From Arion vulgaris (taxonomy: Eukaryota > Mollusca > Gastropoda > Stylommatophora > Arionidae), in NCBI GenBank assembly GCA_020796225.1, contig CM036761.1, forward strand, positions 40,112,428-40,176,427: a DNA stretch of 64,000 nt. The letters are read 5' to 3'. A program made the translations under genes and the position numbers. Under the pieces are notes generated by a model. It saw only the letters and a list, made by a program, of their open reading frames with translations, made no database searches and was not told the origin of the DNA. This document shows, in pieces, positions 1 to 15,000 of this stretch. Position 1 is the first letter of the stretch. Each line of letters opens with the position of its first letter.

Positions 1-9
1 CTTTCTTAG

Positions 10-62
10 ACATCAGAAACAACTCAGCAGCCAAGACCTATAGCCCCACAGCCTGTTCGTTG
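10..62 (+). CDS. SETDB1: Probable SETDB1 exon just before the first Tudor exon
   Basis: A pyrimidine-rich acceptor (CTTTCTTAG) ends at 9 and a good donor (GTGAGA) starts at 63. The 53 nt are open in the frame that ends in phase 2, exactly what exon 3619-3727 needs; the joined codon is TGG (Trp). The encoded 17 residues are rich in Gln, Pro and Thr and show no domain. The support is splice sites and phase only, not homology, and the acceptor is cut close to the window edge. It could be a chance match. Confidence 0.5.
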
Positions 63-3000
63 GTGAGAAACTATAATTTTCTTGTATATAAAGTAGTTGT
101 AAATGAGACATTACATAAACTATTTTATTAATGTGTTTGTACCGCAGTGAGATATCAAAACAAGAAGTAAGTAGTTTTACCAAGTACATTCTTAACCACC
201 ATGCACCAACTACAGAACTATTGCCCTTATAAGTCACGCCAGCAAAATCCTACTAAAGATCATAATGAAGAGGATGGAAAAAAAATTAGAAGATGAAATA
301 CAAGAAACACAAGCAGGTTTCAGAAGAGGTAGAGGCACTAGAGATCATATTTGTAGCATGAGACTCATTACCGAGAAATGCAGAGAATACAACATAGACC
401 TGCATGCATGTTTTAAAGACAATAGCAATGCTTTCGACCATATACAACACCAGAAAATGTGTAACATCATGAAAGACATGCACTTTCCAACACACATAAT
501 ACAACTCATAGAATCTCTATACCACGAACAACAGGCAACCATTAAAATAGGAGGTGAAATAGCTGAATGGTTGGAGATTCAAAAGGGGGTACAACAGGGA
601 TGTATTTTGTCACCATATTTATTCAACATATATGCGGAGAACATCATGAGGAATGTAAAAGACGATGCCAACTATGTGAATTACGACCCTTTCACTATAG
701 CGGCAAATGCATACCAGAGCTTAGATACGCAGACGATACAGTATTATTATCCACCAGCAAAGGTTTGGAAAACCTAATCATGACGACCAAGAAACATAGT
801 GAAGACCAACATCTATATTTGAATACACAAAAAACAAAAATCATGTCAACTGACAAAGCAAAAGTCTCACCTAACATCCAAATAAACAATGAACAACTCC
901 AATGTGTAGAGAGCTACGAATATCTGGGCTCAATAATTAACAATAACGGTGACTGCTCCAAAGAGATCTCAAGAAGATTGGCAATAGCAATCAAGAAGTT
1001 AAGAACATGTGGCAAAGCACCAGCAAAATACTCAAATTAAAAATATTGAGAACATGCATTTTCCCAGTGGCTACTTATGGTTGTGAATCATGGATTATTA
1101 CACAAAAATTAAGAATGAAAATCCAGTCCTTCTAAACTAAATGCTACAGAAAGATCCTACAAATACCATGGACAGAAAAAAGAAAGAACACTGATGTCCT
1201 GAAAGAACTAAATGTTAAAGAGAATTGGCTGATAAACAACATACTATACAGAAAAATGACATACTTTGGTCACATCAAGCGGCACGATGGCCTGGAAAGA
1301 ACAATACTAGAGGGCAGGGTCCCCGGAGGCAGAGGCAGACCAAGAAGAAGATGGCTACAAGATATTAAAGAAACCATGAACATGACCATCGACAAGTGGG
1401 TGAACTGGCAAGAGACAGAGTGAATTTCAGATGTGCTGCAAAGAGAGCAACGTCCTATAAAGGATACGCACCTTGATGATGACATTCTTAACGCATTGAA
1501 AGAGATGGGTGTCGATATTGTTGCAGCCCGAAAAGAATCACATACCAAATATACAAAGAGATTGATTAATCAACATCAAACTGGCGTGTTGGGCCACTGG
1601 ACGCTGCTGGATTTGTTGAGGCGGACAGAGCACCTACCTACGTGCCTGAAGCGCTATGTTGATAGTCCTCATAAAACTTGGAACCAAGTACACCAACAGA
1701 AAAAAAAATTAATTTTAAAAAATCTTAAACTCTTTATCAAGCAAATGATGCAAGATAATAACTCAATGATATAATAATAAAATATGATGGCACAGTTTGA
1801 TAGACACAACATTAGTCTTCTGAGTGCATTTTCAAACCCATCTGATAGACACAACATTAGTCTTCTGAGTGCATTTTCAAACCCATCTGATAGACACAAC
1901 ATTAGTCTTCTGAGTGCATTTTCAAACCCATCTGATAGACACAACATTAGTCTTCTGAGTACATTTTCAAACCCATCTGATAGACACAACATTAGTCTTC
2001 TGAGTGCATTTTCAAACCCATCTGATAGACACAACATTAGTCTTCTGAGTGCATTTTCAAACCCATCATATTTTACATAATTATCATTTTGTTTCCTAGA
2101 GTTCTTTTGTTCGAAACATTGGTTTATTCTGTATTTTATAAAACTATTCTTGGTTTTTGTCGCTGATTTAAATCTTTATAATGAGATAAACTGGGCAACA
2201 AAATTCAGACTGCTGAAAACAGCATGCAATAAATTGGGGCTTTTAGTAAATCGGCTGAAAAACACATGTACCTTTATTTGAGTATAATTTTACATATAGA
2301 ATTTTCAAAATTCCATCAATAGAGAAAAGGACAAGATAATTTAAAAAAACAACTCAGAATTGAAGAAAATTGGTTGAGAAAAATAATATTGAGAAATGTG
2401 AAAAATTTAGGATACTTAATGATTTAGAAGAGGCAAGGAGAAAGACATTTCGGGAAAGCAAAGCAGAGATTAATCAAGTCGGACATGGATACAAGATCTG
2501 ATAGATGACTTGAGTATGACAGCAACAGAGGCAAGACATTTGGCCTATTATAAAAATAAATTCTTAAATTGTAGGAACAAATTGTAGGAAAATATCAGAA
2601 GGTGGACAGACAACAAAAGTCTGGCAGAATGTACCATCGGGGTAAAGGGCAGAACTTGTTGGAGAGCCATTACAACTAATATTCAATGTGGAAATGATAC
2701 TTGATCGCTTACAGAAAGAATTTTGCATTGCTTTGTTCATTTTGTTTGCATATTTGGTATGCCATACGTTTCATTTTTTTTCTACCTTGAAGTGTAAAGG
2801 TTAACCAGAGTATGCTGTTGAACTCTATGTTTATCTATTAACCTAGTTCCAGTTTAGCCCCTGGTCCTTCAAAAGTTGCAGTCTGTAATATCTGCTATTA
2901 TATCATTTTTCGAATAACACTGTTTTTCTGTATTTCTTGCTTAGAATTTTCTTATCACGTAAATCCTATCATATAAAGCTATCACCAGTGTCCTTTGTCA

Positions 3001-6000
3001 TTCAGGCAAACTTTATTCTGACTTCAGAAGTACTTGTAATTTTGATCCCCAAGTAAAGGATTGGGGTTTCTGTAGTTCATCCACTCCATGTGCACACCAA
3101 AAATGTTTTGTGCAAGCTGGTCTCGAACTCTCAGAATTTCCGCTGCACATGGTCACTAACACAGCATGTTATCATCTTCACTATCAGCAGCTTCATCTTA
3201 TCATTATAATGCTGCCTCCTTATATTCTTCTTTCAGGCACTCTGACTGGTTAATAGTTTAATGAATCTACTTTTGTTAAGTGTGTTATGCACTTCAGTCA
3301 GAACTCCCCTCCTTTCTCAATGTGGTATTGGCAATGGCAATTATTTGTTAGACAGTTTATTATTAATATCTTTATGCTTATCCATCACAGGTGATGATCA
3401 CCACCATTTTTCATCCAAGTGAATGTAGTTGCGTTATGTTTGTCTGTGTGTGCGTAGATGACTATTGAGCCTGATACGGGCTTGATATGTTCTTTTACAA
3501 TATGGGCAAGGAATACATGCACTTGTGGGGAGTTTTACTGCCTTTCTAGCTTGATATGTATTAATATGTATGCATACTCAGTAACACTTAACTTATTGCA
3601 TCCGCTGTTTCACTACAGGCCTGAACTAAAAGCACAAGACAAAGTTTTGGGCAAAAAATTCAATGATGTGTGGTATGCTGGAACTGTCTTAGACATATAC
3701 CAAGCTATACCAGAAGAAAATCTAGAGGTAAACATCAAACTTAGTTAGAGCTGTTTAGTTATCCCCTTTTATAATAGTTACCTACCTTTGATATTTCTTC
3801 TGCAGTTTCCTATGCTGATATATCTAAATAGCGAGATGAGTTGCCTCCATGAATCCAATTGTCAGCAGGAGGCCCTCGTGGTTGTCCCATAATTTCTCTT
3901 TCAGATTAGTCTCATAGGGCCATGTTTGAGACCTCAAATCATTTAGGAGGGGGCAGGTTTGAATGATGTGTTCAGGAGTCTTGAGTTTAGGCATATGCAT
4001 TGGTCGGTTTGGGCATGTTTCAGTTATGAAGATGGGCTTGCAGTGTCATGTGTGGATCCTGCTGTTCTGTCATGTCAGACATAAGATATACTTCCTATTA
4101 GTTTTTTTTGAGAGTTTTCAAATTGTAATCATATTTTATCTAATCTGTACCTTATATTCTTTGCTTGGTAAAGATTTTTGTAGAATTGTCAATGTAGTCT
4201 GCTGGTGTACATTGTAAAAGCTACTAACTCGGTATGTTTGTTCCTGATCTCCTATTGACTTTAATCATTGACACTTATATTTATCAAACAAGTTCTGTTG
4301 TCATTGACTTTTATATGCTTGTTTGTGATCCTTGAGGAAATACAAGTTTATACCCTTTTATGCTGTTCATCTTGCATTAGTCTGTTTACTTTAAACTCCT
4401 CCAAATTATTTTGTTGTTGCACATTTGGATGGTGTAATTTTCAAGAACAATCTTTCAAAAATCAGTAGGTTTCTTGATTTGTTGGGACTTTGGGTGTAGT
4501 ACCACAAGCTGGACACTCCACCGAAAACTTACTTAGAACCTTGAAGGTGTGATAGAAATGAAAATATTGATTTCCTCCGAGCAGACATGCATAGGTTTTC
4601 CTGGGGGCTTCACACGTCAGAGATTCTGATGATCCATGCTTTGCTAACCAGTCAAGTCTGTTGCTAGGATGTACAATGTTTTGACTGATGTACTTCCTGA
4701 CTGACACAAACATCTCTGCATTCCCCGACTTTTATATAATATTTAACTTCTGTTTAAATAGTAAAACAAAAATATCTTGAACATACAAAAAGGGATGACA
4801 GTGTTGAAAATCATATTAGAAGGAAAGGTTGAGTTTAAGTGGTTAAAAATAAGACACCATAAGTGAGGAGAAAATATAAAGAGTTGAACAAATATCAGTC
4901 CTTTAAAGTATACCAACATGGCGGAAGAAAGTTGATGATTCACAGAACCACTATACTATTACTGCTCTCTGGGAGGCCCTTAAATGATTAGTCGTTTTCA
5001 GCAGCATCATTGTGTAGATGATACTTGATCTTATCTGAATATCACATCTTCCATTTAAAATCTGTTTATGGTAGTTTTCATTCATAGCTCCTTTTTTGTA
5101 TTATTATATTTAAATTTCTTAAAATGCTATTTATTTTGGGCACATAACAAGACATGACACCATGATAAAATCTTTACTAGAGGGAAAGTTGAGGGGCGAA
5201 GAGCAAGAGGAAGACCGAGAGATAAGCGGGAGGGAAACTTTAAGAAATGGGGACAGGTTACAGTCTGGCAGAGTGCAACACCAAGGCGAAAGACAGAGGA
5301 TGCTGGAGATTCATTGCAGTCAACCTTTGATGTGGAGACAGCATCTGATGATGATGATGAATATGCTATTATTAGTAGGCCTATCTTAGTCCTGAGGGAT
5401 CATAGAGCTGTATCGCTGGATAGTTACTTCATAGCCCTGTTGGTAACTCTAAAGTCTTATATTGGAGTGGCAGTTTCTGTCACACGTTACACACCTAAAC
5501 GATAAGACAGGTCTCTTCATTTAGGATTACATCTTTTCCTCTGTTTGTTTGATCAAACTGTGCTCAAGATGCAACAGTCCACTCCACACCTCCTTTCTGC
5601 AAGTACATCTGTCTGGCTACTCTTTCCCATGTCATGTCAAGAGCCTTCAAATCTTGTTTATAGACATCCTTATATTGCATCTGTGGTATTTGAACACATA
5701 GTCAGCTCACCATGCATGCCCTATAGACCAGTGTTGATTTTTAATGCTCAGTTTTTTTCCCCAAGACTTCTTTTGTCATTCTGGAAAATGTAGTTGCTGC
5801 CTTGTCAATGCTCTTGTTTATTTCAGTCGCCACTGAGAGGTTTTCAGAAATAGTTTAGCTCAGGTACACATATTTATGGACAACCTTCAATTTGTGATTG
5901 GAGATTCTAATTGATGGGGGGTTTCCGAACATCATGCGCTAATAAATGGTTAGACTAAAGTTACAAAAAATTAGGTAGGTCTCTATGTTGAAGTGGTTTT

Positions 6001-9000
6001 TTTTTTTATACCTGATCCAGAAGCACTTGAACTTTCAGCTCTTCTGCTCGGTGCCATCGATATCATAACCCTTCGGTTCTGTGCCACAAACACCATAAAT
6101 CTGGAGACCTGTTGCTTTTCTGCCAGCCCGCGGAACTGAACCCGCAATCACAGAGGGTTTATCACCCGTCGTCCAGCGCGCTACAAACTCGCTGGACAGG
6201 CGGGCGTGTTGAAGTGGTTAAGACCTTTGCCTTTTGTTCTGAAAGTTGTGGGTTCAAATCCAGACCGGGTCACATCTGCAATTTGTTCATGATATTCCTA
6301 GGATTTTTGCTGAAGCTATGGAGTTTGTGCTTTATGCAATGTTCTCGGCAGATGGTGTGCTATTTCTACCGACAGGGACAGAACCATATGGGGAAACCCG
6401 GTGCAGTGATGTCAATATCTAGCAGTTAGACTGTTTAGTCACAAAGCAATCTATAAGCTGTTTTAGGTCTTTAGCAGTATGAGATGTCACTGCTACATCA
6501 TCTGCAAAAAGAAGTTCTCTTATGCTTCTTTCTTTAACTGGTCGTTGCCCATAGACTTGATAAGTTGAAAAACTTACTGTCTGATCTTGTGTGGGTGTAA
6601 ATGCCCTCCATGGCAGTTCGAAAAGTCTGCCTGAGAAAGAAAAAGATGTTAAACGGTGTGGGAACAAGGATGCAACCTTGCTTCATTCCACTGCATATGT
6701 TGAATGATTTCGAGGTAGAGACATGCAGTGCTGGAGTTGCCTCTCTAGGGTACAGACCAGGGCAGGGAAATATGGAGAACCTATTGTTGCCCAACATGTG
6801 GTTCCTTCCTTCCTCATCTCTTACTAAGAGAAAGGTGATAACCAATATGGTTTGGCATCAAGCCATTGCAGGAGTTGCCAGAACTACATTAACATTAATA
6901 TGCTAGTTCTGAAAATTCATGTTTTTGTGCTGACAGTGGCGATGCAAGGTGAAATTTGATGGGAAAGGAATGAAGACCCTACCTGGAAGACACGTGGCTT
7001 ATAGAGATCCGATCAACTGCTTTCTTCGTGTTGGAACACGTGTTGTAGGTAGGTAATTGTGTCATATGCTGTGCGATTTTAAGAAAAACTGTTTCCACTG
7101 GTGAATTATCGCTTCATGAACAGTGTGATGAAAACAAAAATTGTATCCAATGGTGAGTTACTATATTATGAACAGTAATACCAACACCATATGTCTCCCA
7201 ACATTATGCTATCAGTGCAAAACTTGGACTCTGACATGGAATGATAGAAGAAAACTAGACTCGACAGAGATGAGGGGTCTATGCAGAATGCTGGGAGTAT
7301 CAAGAAGAGATCAGTTTAGAAATGAAGACATCAGCAAAAAAGGGAGCACAACATTAGTACGGAACTTCATAAGAAACAACAAATTAAATGGTTTGGCTAC
7401 ATAAGCAGATTACAAGCAGACCGTGCGCCTCAAAGAGAAATGCTACTCCGATACAGTGAATACAAAACAAAAGGCAGTCCACACAAAAGGTGGACCACAG
7501 AAATAACTGAGGAAGTGAAAATCACTATTTATGATGCGCACACAAAAGACCATTCTATAAACTCTTCTTATCCTGATGCTGTGTGACAAAACAGGGCTGT
7601 GTGGCAAAACAGGATTTAGGAAAAGAAGAACAGTAATAGAAACTAATCTTATATCCTAATGGTATGTTATTGTCCCAGATCAATTCTGCCAAGACCAAAA
7701 TTATGGACCTCACAAACTCGACAGACAACATCGTAATAAATGGCCAAACACTGGAGAAAGTTGAACATTTTACATATTTGGGTAGTAAAGTGTCAAACAA
7801 CGGAGACACGATGAAAGAAATAAACTCTCGTATTGCTATAGCAGCTAGTGCCTTCACTAAATTAACGAATATCTGGCAATCTCAAGACTTTAGTATATGC
7901 ACAAAAGTTAAATTATTTAGGTCATGTGTGATTCCTGTACTGACCTACGGTTGTGAAAGTTGAAATCAACAAAGAAAATTGATAAGAAACTGGACAGCTT
8001 TGAGAATAAATGTCTACGAAAATTATTAAAAGTCAAATGGAGTGATTTCGTTTCTAACAACACAGTGAGAGATAGAACACACCAACAACCCATATCAAAT
8101 ATTATAAGGAAACGAAGGTGGAAATATTTAGGTCATGTTCTTAGATCAGACGAAAAGAGACTAAATCGACAAGTCCTTATGTGGTCACCAGTTGGGAAAA
8201 GAAACGTGGAAGACCAAAGACCACTCTTCAAGAACCATCCAACAAGAAAGTAAACTATTGGGATGTAAAACCATACAAGATCTGCAACTGTTAGCAAAGA
8301 ACCGTATCACATGGAGATCTAAAACCTCTGCCCTATGTGCCGCCTTTGGCACGAAAGGAACAAACTAACTAACTAACTATGTTATTGTATCCCTCTTAAG
8401 GGCGAAAAGTAAAAATTTGTATCCTTTTGATGACCCGTAGAACATACAAGCCAACCTTACCTCCTAGTGGTCAAAGGCTAACAGGACTCTGGCTCGCTTA
8501 GGGGCTGTGGACTTCCCTAGGCTAGAGAGTTTTTATTTTGGTGCCTTACATAGAGAGGCGGAACCAAATAAAAAATACAGAAGCCAAATGTGTTGGACTA
8601 CGGATCTGTAGGTGTCTAGCTGGCACCACGAACTCGCTCTAAAGTACAAATCACTTACAGACTACACAGCATGGTTTAACAAGTGGTTGATATCGAGTGA
8701 ACAAAGAGGAAGAAGATAAAATAATCTGCTTGAATACATTTATTTTCACTAGGAACGGCTTCAATATTTTCTTCTGTAATTATGGTTTTGTTTTTTACGT
8801 GAAATGGTATATTGATTATTTGTTGAATTCTAATTAAGAAAAATTTAGGGTATGTAGATCTATAGCATATTTTTTATTGTGATCAAACATTAATCAAATT
8901 CTTTCAGCCTTGTATAGAGAGGATGATGCTCCCAATACATTCTTTGCTGGAGTCATTGCAGAAGCTCCTAGTATCAAAAATAACAGAAGGTCAGTCAGTG

Positions 9001-12000
9001 GCTTTGTTCACATTATCCCTAATATAATGTTTTTATTTGGTTTGTATTGATAATGCTTTTCTGAATGTGTTTTGTTTTGCGTGTGCATAATTTGTCTTGC
9101 TTCTTATATTAAACAGAATCTTTATGATTCTTCTAAGCTTCATAACTGAACCAAGATAACAAATGCATGCCATACAGAAAGCAGAATTTCTCTTATTAAA
9201 TGTATTCTTAACTCTGTCACTCCATATTTTCTTTTTACCTGTGGTCGTGATTATTCTGCAATGTATATTAAATTAGCCAACTGATCTTAAAATTACAGCA
9301 AGTCAGTAAATCGTTTCAGATGAGCAAAGGGTTATGTTTACAAACATGAATAATGAAGTTTGTTGCTGCACTATAAGAAATACCCCCAGTTTTTAGTGAC
9401 GATCAATGGCTTTGTAAGCTACTTGTCACAAACAAAGGAAGAAAAAAGAAGGCGCAGTCTATTTCTGTTATGCTCTATTCTTGGTGGCTTATTCTCAATT
9501 TCTCAGCAAACAAATCTTTCAGTCCTGTTTCCAAGTCATGTATACATTTCCTTGTTCCTCTCTTATGAAGTTCTTATATGTTTGAATTCACAGAACAGTA
9601 GATTATTGTCATACAAATGTTTCACAGATTAAAAAAAAAATTATTAGTAAGATAGTATATTAAACTTTGTGTCTTTTTTTGTGTGCTGAAATTCTGTTAT
9701 TTTATGACAACCCGGCAAAGACAATGGACCCATTGGTGGGGACTTTGTATGTCAGCTGTTGTTTCCTGTGGGAGATAAAGCTTGAGTACCTTCTACAGAG
9801 TTAATTTTTTGGCCTTTGTGAAATTGAAAAGAGCTATAGTCCCACCCCACCTTGCAGCTGATGAAAAAGAACAAGGCCAATACTGCTTGGCATCAGCTCT
9901 GTTGCAGATTTTCCAGTGTTACTGAATACAGTGACAGATTGCCTTAGGAACAGAAGGTTTTGTTTGAAGGTTTACTCCCAGAAACTTCCTCATAACTGGT
10001 TGGTTATGGCCACATGACAACAGAGATTTGATTTAGGTTTTCCTTATTTTAGGTTAACTGTAATCAAAACTAATAGTCCACATCTATTAAAGTGTCTGAG
10101 CTTCAGTCCGGAATATCTTCATTGTACTCCGGGCATGTCCATAGATGCTCCGATTTTCTTTGCAATATCTCCAACAGTATCCAGCTAATACACCAGTTCG
10201 ATGTTAATTGATGAACCTGCTTATACTGCTCTTTTCTGACTGCTCCAATATTTAATCCAAGCTATTGCAATATAGATGTTAACATGGATTGGTTTAGATG
10301 AAAACCCTCTTTGCAGCCACGCTCTACGAAGTAATTCAAAATGTCAGCTCTATTCATTAGCTGACCTCCGATATGGTTGCTGGGCCAGCCAGTCTGTTCA
10401 TTCTCTCATTGCCATCGATACCCATGTGCCTCGGAACGAAGATGATTGTAATTCTGTTAATTGTTGGCCCTCGTAGGAATTCAGTCCAGATTCTGCATAT
10501 TGAGCCAGCCTCTACTGTCTGGGTCATACTCGATGAACCACTCAGAATGCACACGAGTGTAGTTCTATGACTCAAGCTAGAGTATTTCCTTAGTCAACGC
10601 CAGTACCTCCGTTTTCTTTGTGACATTCTTCCTACTGTATTATTGTATTTCATCTTGTATCTTTTGTTTCATAAAAACCTTCTGTACAAAACATTAATGT
10701 ACTTTGTTATACTTAAACTGTTTTGATATATCAACTGTATTCTACATGGGAGAGTTAAAATCAGTGTGTTGCATATTAAAATGCAGTGTAGAGTACATTT
10801 GTGTACTAAATCTTGCTGCAAACTAATTGATTGACAGTTAAAATGTAAAAGCAAATAAAATGTATATACTTCAACAATAAGTGAACAAATAACTGTCTGC
10901 AGAATATACCACTGCACTAATAGACAGAAAAAGGGAGCTCCTTTGCATGCAACCTTTAATGAAGACATGACACTTGATCTGTTCTGAATAATGTGAATGT
11001 TGTTGATTTTTTATGCATTGTTTCTTTTCTTATTTCAGATTCCTAGTGTTTTTTGATGATGGATATGCTCAATATTGTGAAGTTCGAGAGCTCCACAAGG
11101 TGTACATGCAAAGTATGAGTTACTTTAATATGTTAATATACTTACAATAATACATGTCATCTCAACAGTATGGAATATGTTCTACATTTTTTTAATTGGG
11201 TTGAAAGATGAAGGATTGACTTCATTGCACAGAGTTGTCCCATATGGCTCCGCACCTGTTGGCAGAAATGGCACCCCACCTGCAGAAAGTGTTGCACAAA
11301 GCACCAACTCTGTAGCTCTAGTAACAATCTTAATGATCTCGTAAAACTCATTCTAAATTTGAGCCCGCAACTTTCAGAACGACAGGCAAACATTTTGACC
11401 ACTTCGCCATAGGCCCCCCTACATTTTTATTGTTATCATTTTAATTCTTAGTTGGTAATGAAAATTGTGGCATATCGTTTACAGAACGTAGCTATCAACC
11501 ACAGTATACAAGTCGCTGATTTTCTAGGCACCACTTATACTGTCAGTAGTTTGACATTACTTTCTGAATGGTGAGGTCTATTTTTAACTTTTCGAAAAAT
11601 CCACGGTAATGAATATGCTTCCAAACTGCATGCAGCGGAGTTTGAAACGTACGCTTGGGTTGTGATCGAGCTCACTACCACTTAAGCTACATACGCTCAC
11701 TTAGTTGGTAAACGAAGTCAATATTTATCCAGTTGCAATCTCTAATATAGGACAAATATATTTATATCTATGTAGTAAGAATCCTAAGCACTGTTAAGTG
11801 GATAATGTTGATGCAGACAATGATATATCCATATAAACATCACAAAGAGACTACCATAATTTTTTTGGATTGTGAGAAGAGAAAGATTGAAGCACTGTGA
11901 CAACTGACAAAATTGGATGACAGAGAAAGAAGATAGTGGACATCTTGACTTCATGATGTCAAGAATAATAAACAAACATCCTTATGAATGAGATCCTGTG

Positions 12001-15000
12001 GAGATGCATGATTCAGTCATCAGTACACATGATGATATACAGGTATACATTTTACTACACAGGTTTATATTTGATACATATTTAATATATTATACAGAGT
12101 CACTGATAGAGAAGATAATAACACACAGCCTAATGACCCAGTGCTGTGGAAATTTGGGTTCGTGCCAGATTAGGCAAAAGATTTTCAGATGGGCATTTGG
12201 TAAACAGTTGGTCTACAGGAATCCCTGATCCTTTACTTGGAGATCTAAATTACAAGTACATTTGAAGTCGTAAGGCTCACCTGAATGGCAAGGGACACTA
12301 GTAATAAGGAAAGCAAGCCTTCACACAAAAAATCAGAGGTGTCATGACTATGCCTAAATTCATAGCAGGCAACTGAAAATGTGTATATATATATATATAT
12401 ATATATATTTATTGTGAAAAGAATATACTAGAAAGCAGTAACAGAAAGTTAAACTCGCAGTCAGCTCCCTGTCATTTAAAGCAGACATTGGACCAGTGGA
12501 CTACAAAACTAGTGAAGAACTGCATCTCCAAGTTTGCAACGTTAGAGATAGTTTTAGTGACACAGTGATCCAAGCAGACCCATAAATGTTCAGTCTTCTC
12601 TAGCAAACCTCTTGTGGTTCAGCTGGTTCAATACACACATTTTTCAACACTATAGCTCTCTAATCCTGCTTGTGCAGCTTTTGATTTCAAATTTGTTCAG
12701 TCATACATTGTTGTGTCCTCTGCAAATAGGTGACGTCTATGCAACTGTAGCATGTCCCAATAGTCCATATCCAGCACATGCACATATACACATGCTTACA
12801 CACACACACACACACACAGTCTGTGTTTTTGAAATCTGCTCATTCACTATTGCAGATATCTGTATAACCAGAAAGTTTTATCAATGTAATCCCATGGAAG
12901 ATGAAGCTTCCTTATATAATATTGTAATGGGGAGCTAGCTTGATGCAAGATGTTACGTTTCATTAGGAAACCCAGAACCAGGGCATATATCGTTAACATT
13001 TCATATTTTTAGAACCTTAAATAAGGCAGAAATGGACAGTATACCAACCTCTCTACTGTGTCTGAGAACCAGAGGTGAATATCCACTGGCTGTGCAAGGA
13101 GCTGAAATGAAATACAGATAAAGAACCTGATGTCTGTGACTCCATATAATCAAGCTGTAAAATGTGAGAAAAGCATCACATAATCGAGGATTTATATGAC
13201 AGGCTGTGAAAGAGCAACCAGCAAAGTAGCACTAATTCTCATCAACAATAGTAAAATAACACATTTGTTCTTGTCTACAATATGTTGTCTCACATTATTG
13301 ATTATTCTTTGTATTTGTTTCTCTTCTAGGTGAGAATGTGTGGGAAGATATTAACATTGAAACCAGCGCCTTCATCAAAGAATATCTGCGGATATACCCA
13401 GAGGTCAGTACTTCTTTAAGTTCCTTAACATGTCATAATGCATTGGTAAAGTTGTGTAGACACCCTCAGTATTTGCTGCAGGCTTCTAGTTGTGCCAAAT
13501 GTCAGGGACATTTTATCTTAGTGAAGGTGTTCTTTAATATAGATATGCAAACAGAGTGGATCTACAGAGGCTCTATAAGACTATAACCATTGTTCAAACC
13601 ACTGGTAGTATAGTAATTATTTCATTTTATTGACATCTGTCTCACAGACATCATAACTATTGAATGTTAAGACTTCCATACTTGGGGACAAAATGTGTAT
13701 TTTTAAGATAAAGGTAGCATGCTAAGGTCTGTTCACAACTGCTTTTTTATGATGATTCGCCATCGACTGAGGCCATGATCTGGAGAAATTGAGATTCTAT
13801 ATGTTATGCTATGTGATCGACGTCATGGGACATTAGATATTCCAGTGTGTAATCTGTCCTCCACTGCAGCAGACATCCGAAAGCCCACCTGCTCACCGTA
13901 CCCATGAGAAGTTGATTAGTATACCTTCTCTTTCTACTCTGAAGACAACGCTGTCTGGGTCTGGCATGTCCAAACTTAACTCTTAATTCTCACACTCATT
14001 CCAGTGTCTGCATTGATGACATCGGCTCTGTCCTTACTTCGACATACTTGAGTGGGGGCATTGTTTGCAATCTATATATTTATTTTGTTTTGCTTGGGAG
14101 GGAAGATTATGCACACTGTTTCCTACCCTATATATCTTTAAAAAAATGACTAGCAGTGTTTTTTATTATGCACGCAGTCAGTGTCAAAAAACATAAACTT
14201 CTCTTTCTACATTGAATATCAACTGTACTGGATCACCTGATTCTACTTTATTCTTCTTCTTTGCGTTCGTTGTTTACGACTAATTTTAATCACTCTTTGT
14301 GATATGTTAGATCTTTGCCAAGAACGTGTATACGTTGCACATTGGTTTGATAGGTCCCTAAATGCATAGACTTCTACACGTTTAGGACATGTGCATCTGA
14401 TTTCAGCCAAACCTCCTTAGTCGCCTCTACGACATGCGTGGCAGGTAACAGTGGTTCTATTTTTACACCCCAAATATGGGCCCCGTAACCACTCGGCGTC
14501 TACTTTATTTTATCATAAGTTAAGTGGCTAAAATTTTAACAGTAAAAATCTAGGTATGAAGATAGGTAGAGTTGTTATTTTGTCTATCATTTTGACAAAT
14601 GTTTTTTTCAACAGAGACCAATGGTCAGATTATCCAAGGGTCAAGTGGTCAGAACTGAATGGAATGGAAAATGGTGAGTTATTTGTATAAGTAGTCTGTG
14701 TAGGGATGTTTGTGTGGTGAATGATATTCCAGACACCGGAATGAGTGCAAGAATTGGAGTTAAGTTTGGACAGTGCCGTCTTCATGGTAGAGAGAAAATA
14801 TATACTAATCAACTTCTCATGGGTACGATGGGCAAGTTGACTTTGGAATGGCTGCTGCAGCTGAGGACAGAGCATGCATGGGAATGCCCAATATGCCATG
14901 ACATTGATCGAATAACATAACTGTAATGTAGTGAACAACTGACTAGCACTATAATGATTTAATGTTATGCGAACCTAAAATATCTTGTTCTGTGTTCTCT

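Noticed and set aside
1669..2080. Long ORFs on both strands with a 15-residue periodic sequence
   Set aside because: They are translations of a 45-bp minisatellite whose period is a multiple of three; no splice sites or homology support a protein.
3458..3618. ATG-started N-terminus fused to the first Tudor exon
   Set aside because: A clear acceptor (CACTACAG) precedes the Tudor sequence, and the upstream residues look like intron translation. An alternative start there cannot be fully excluded without RNA data.
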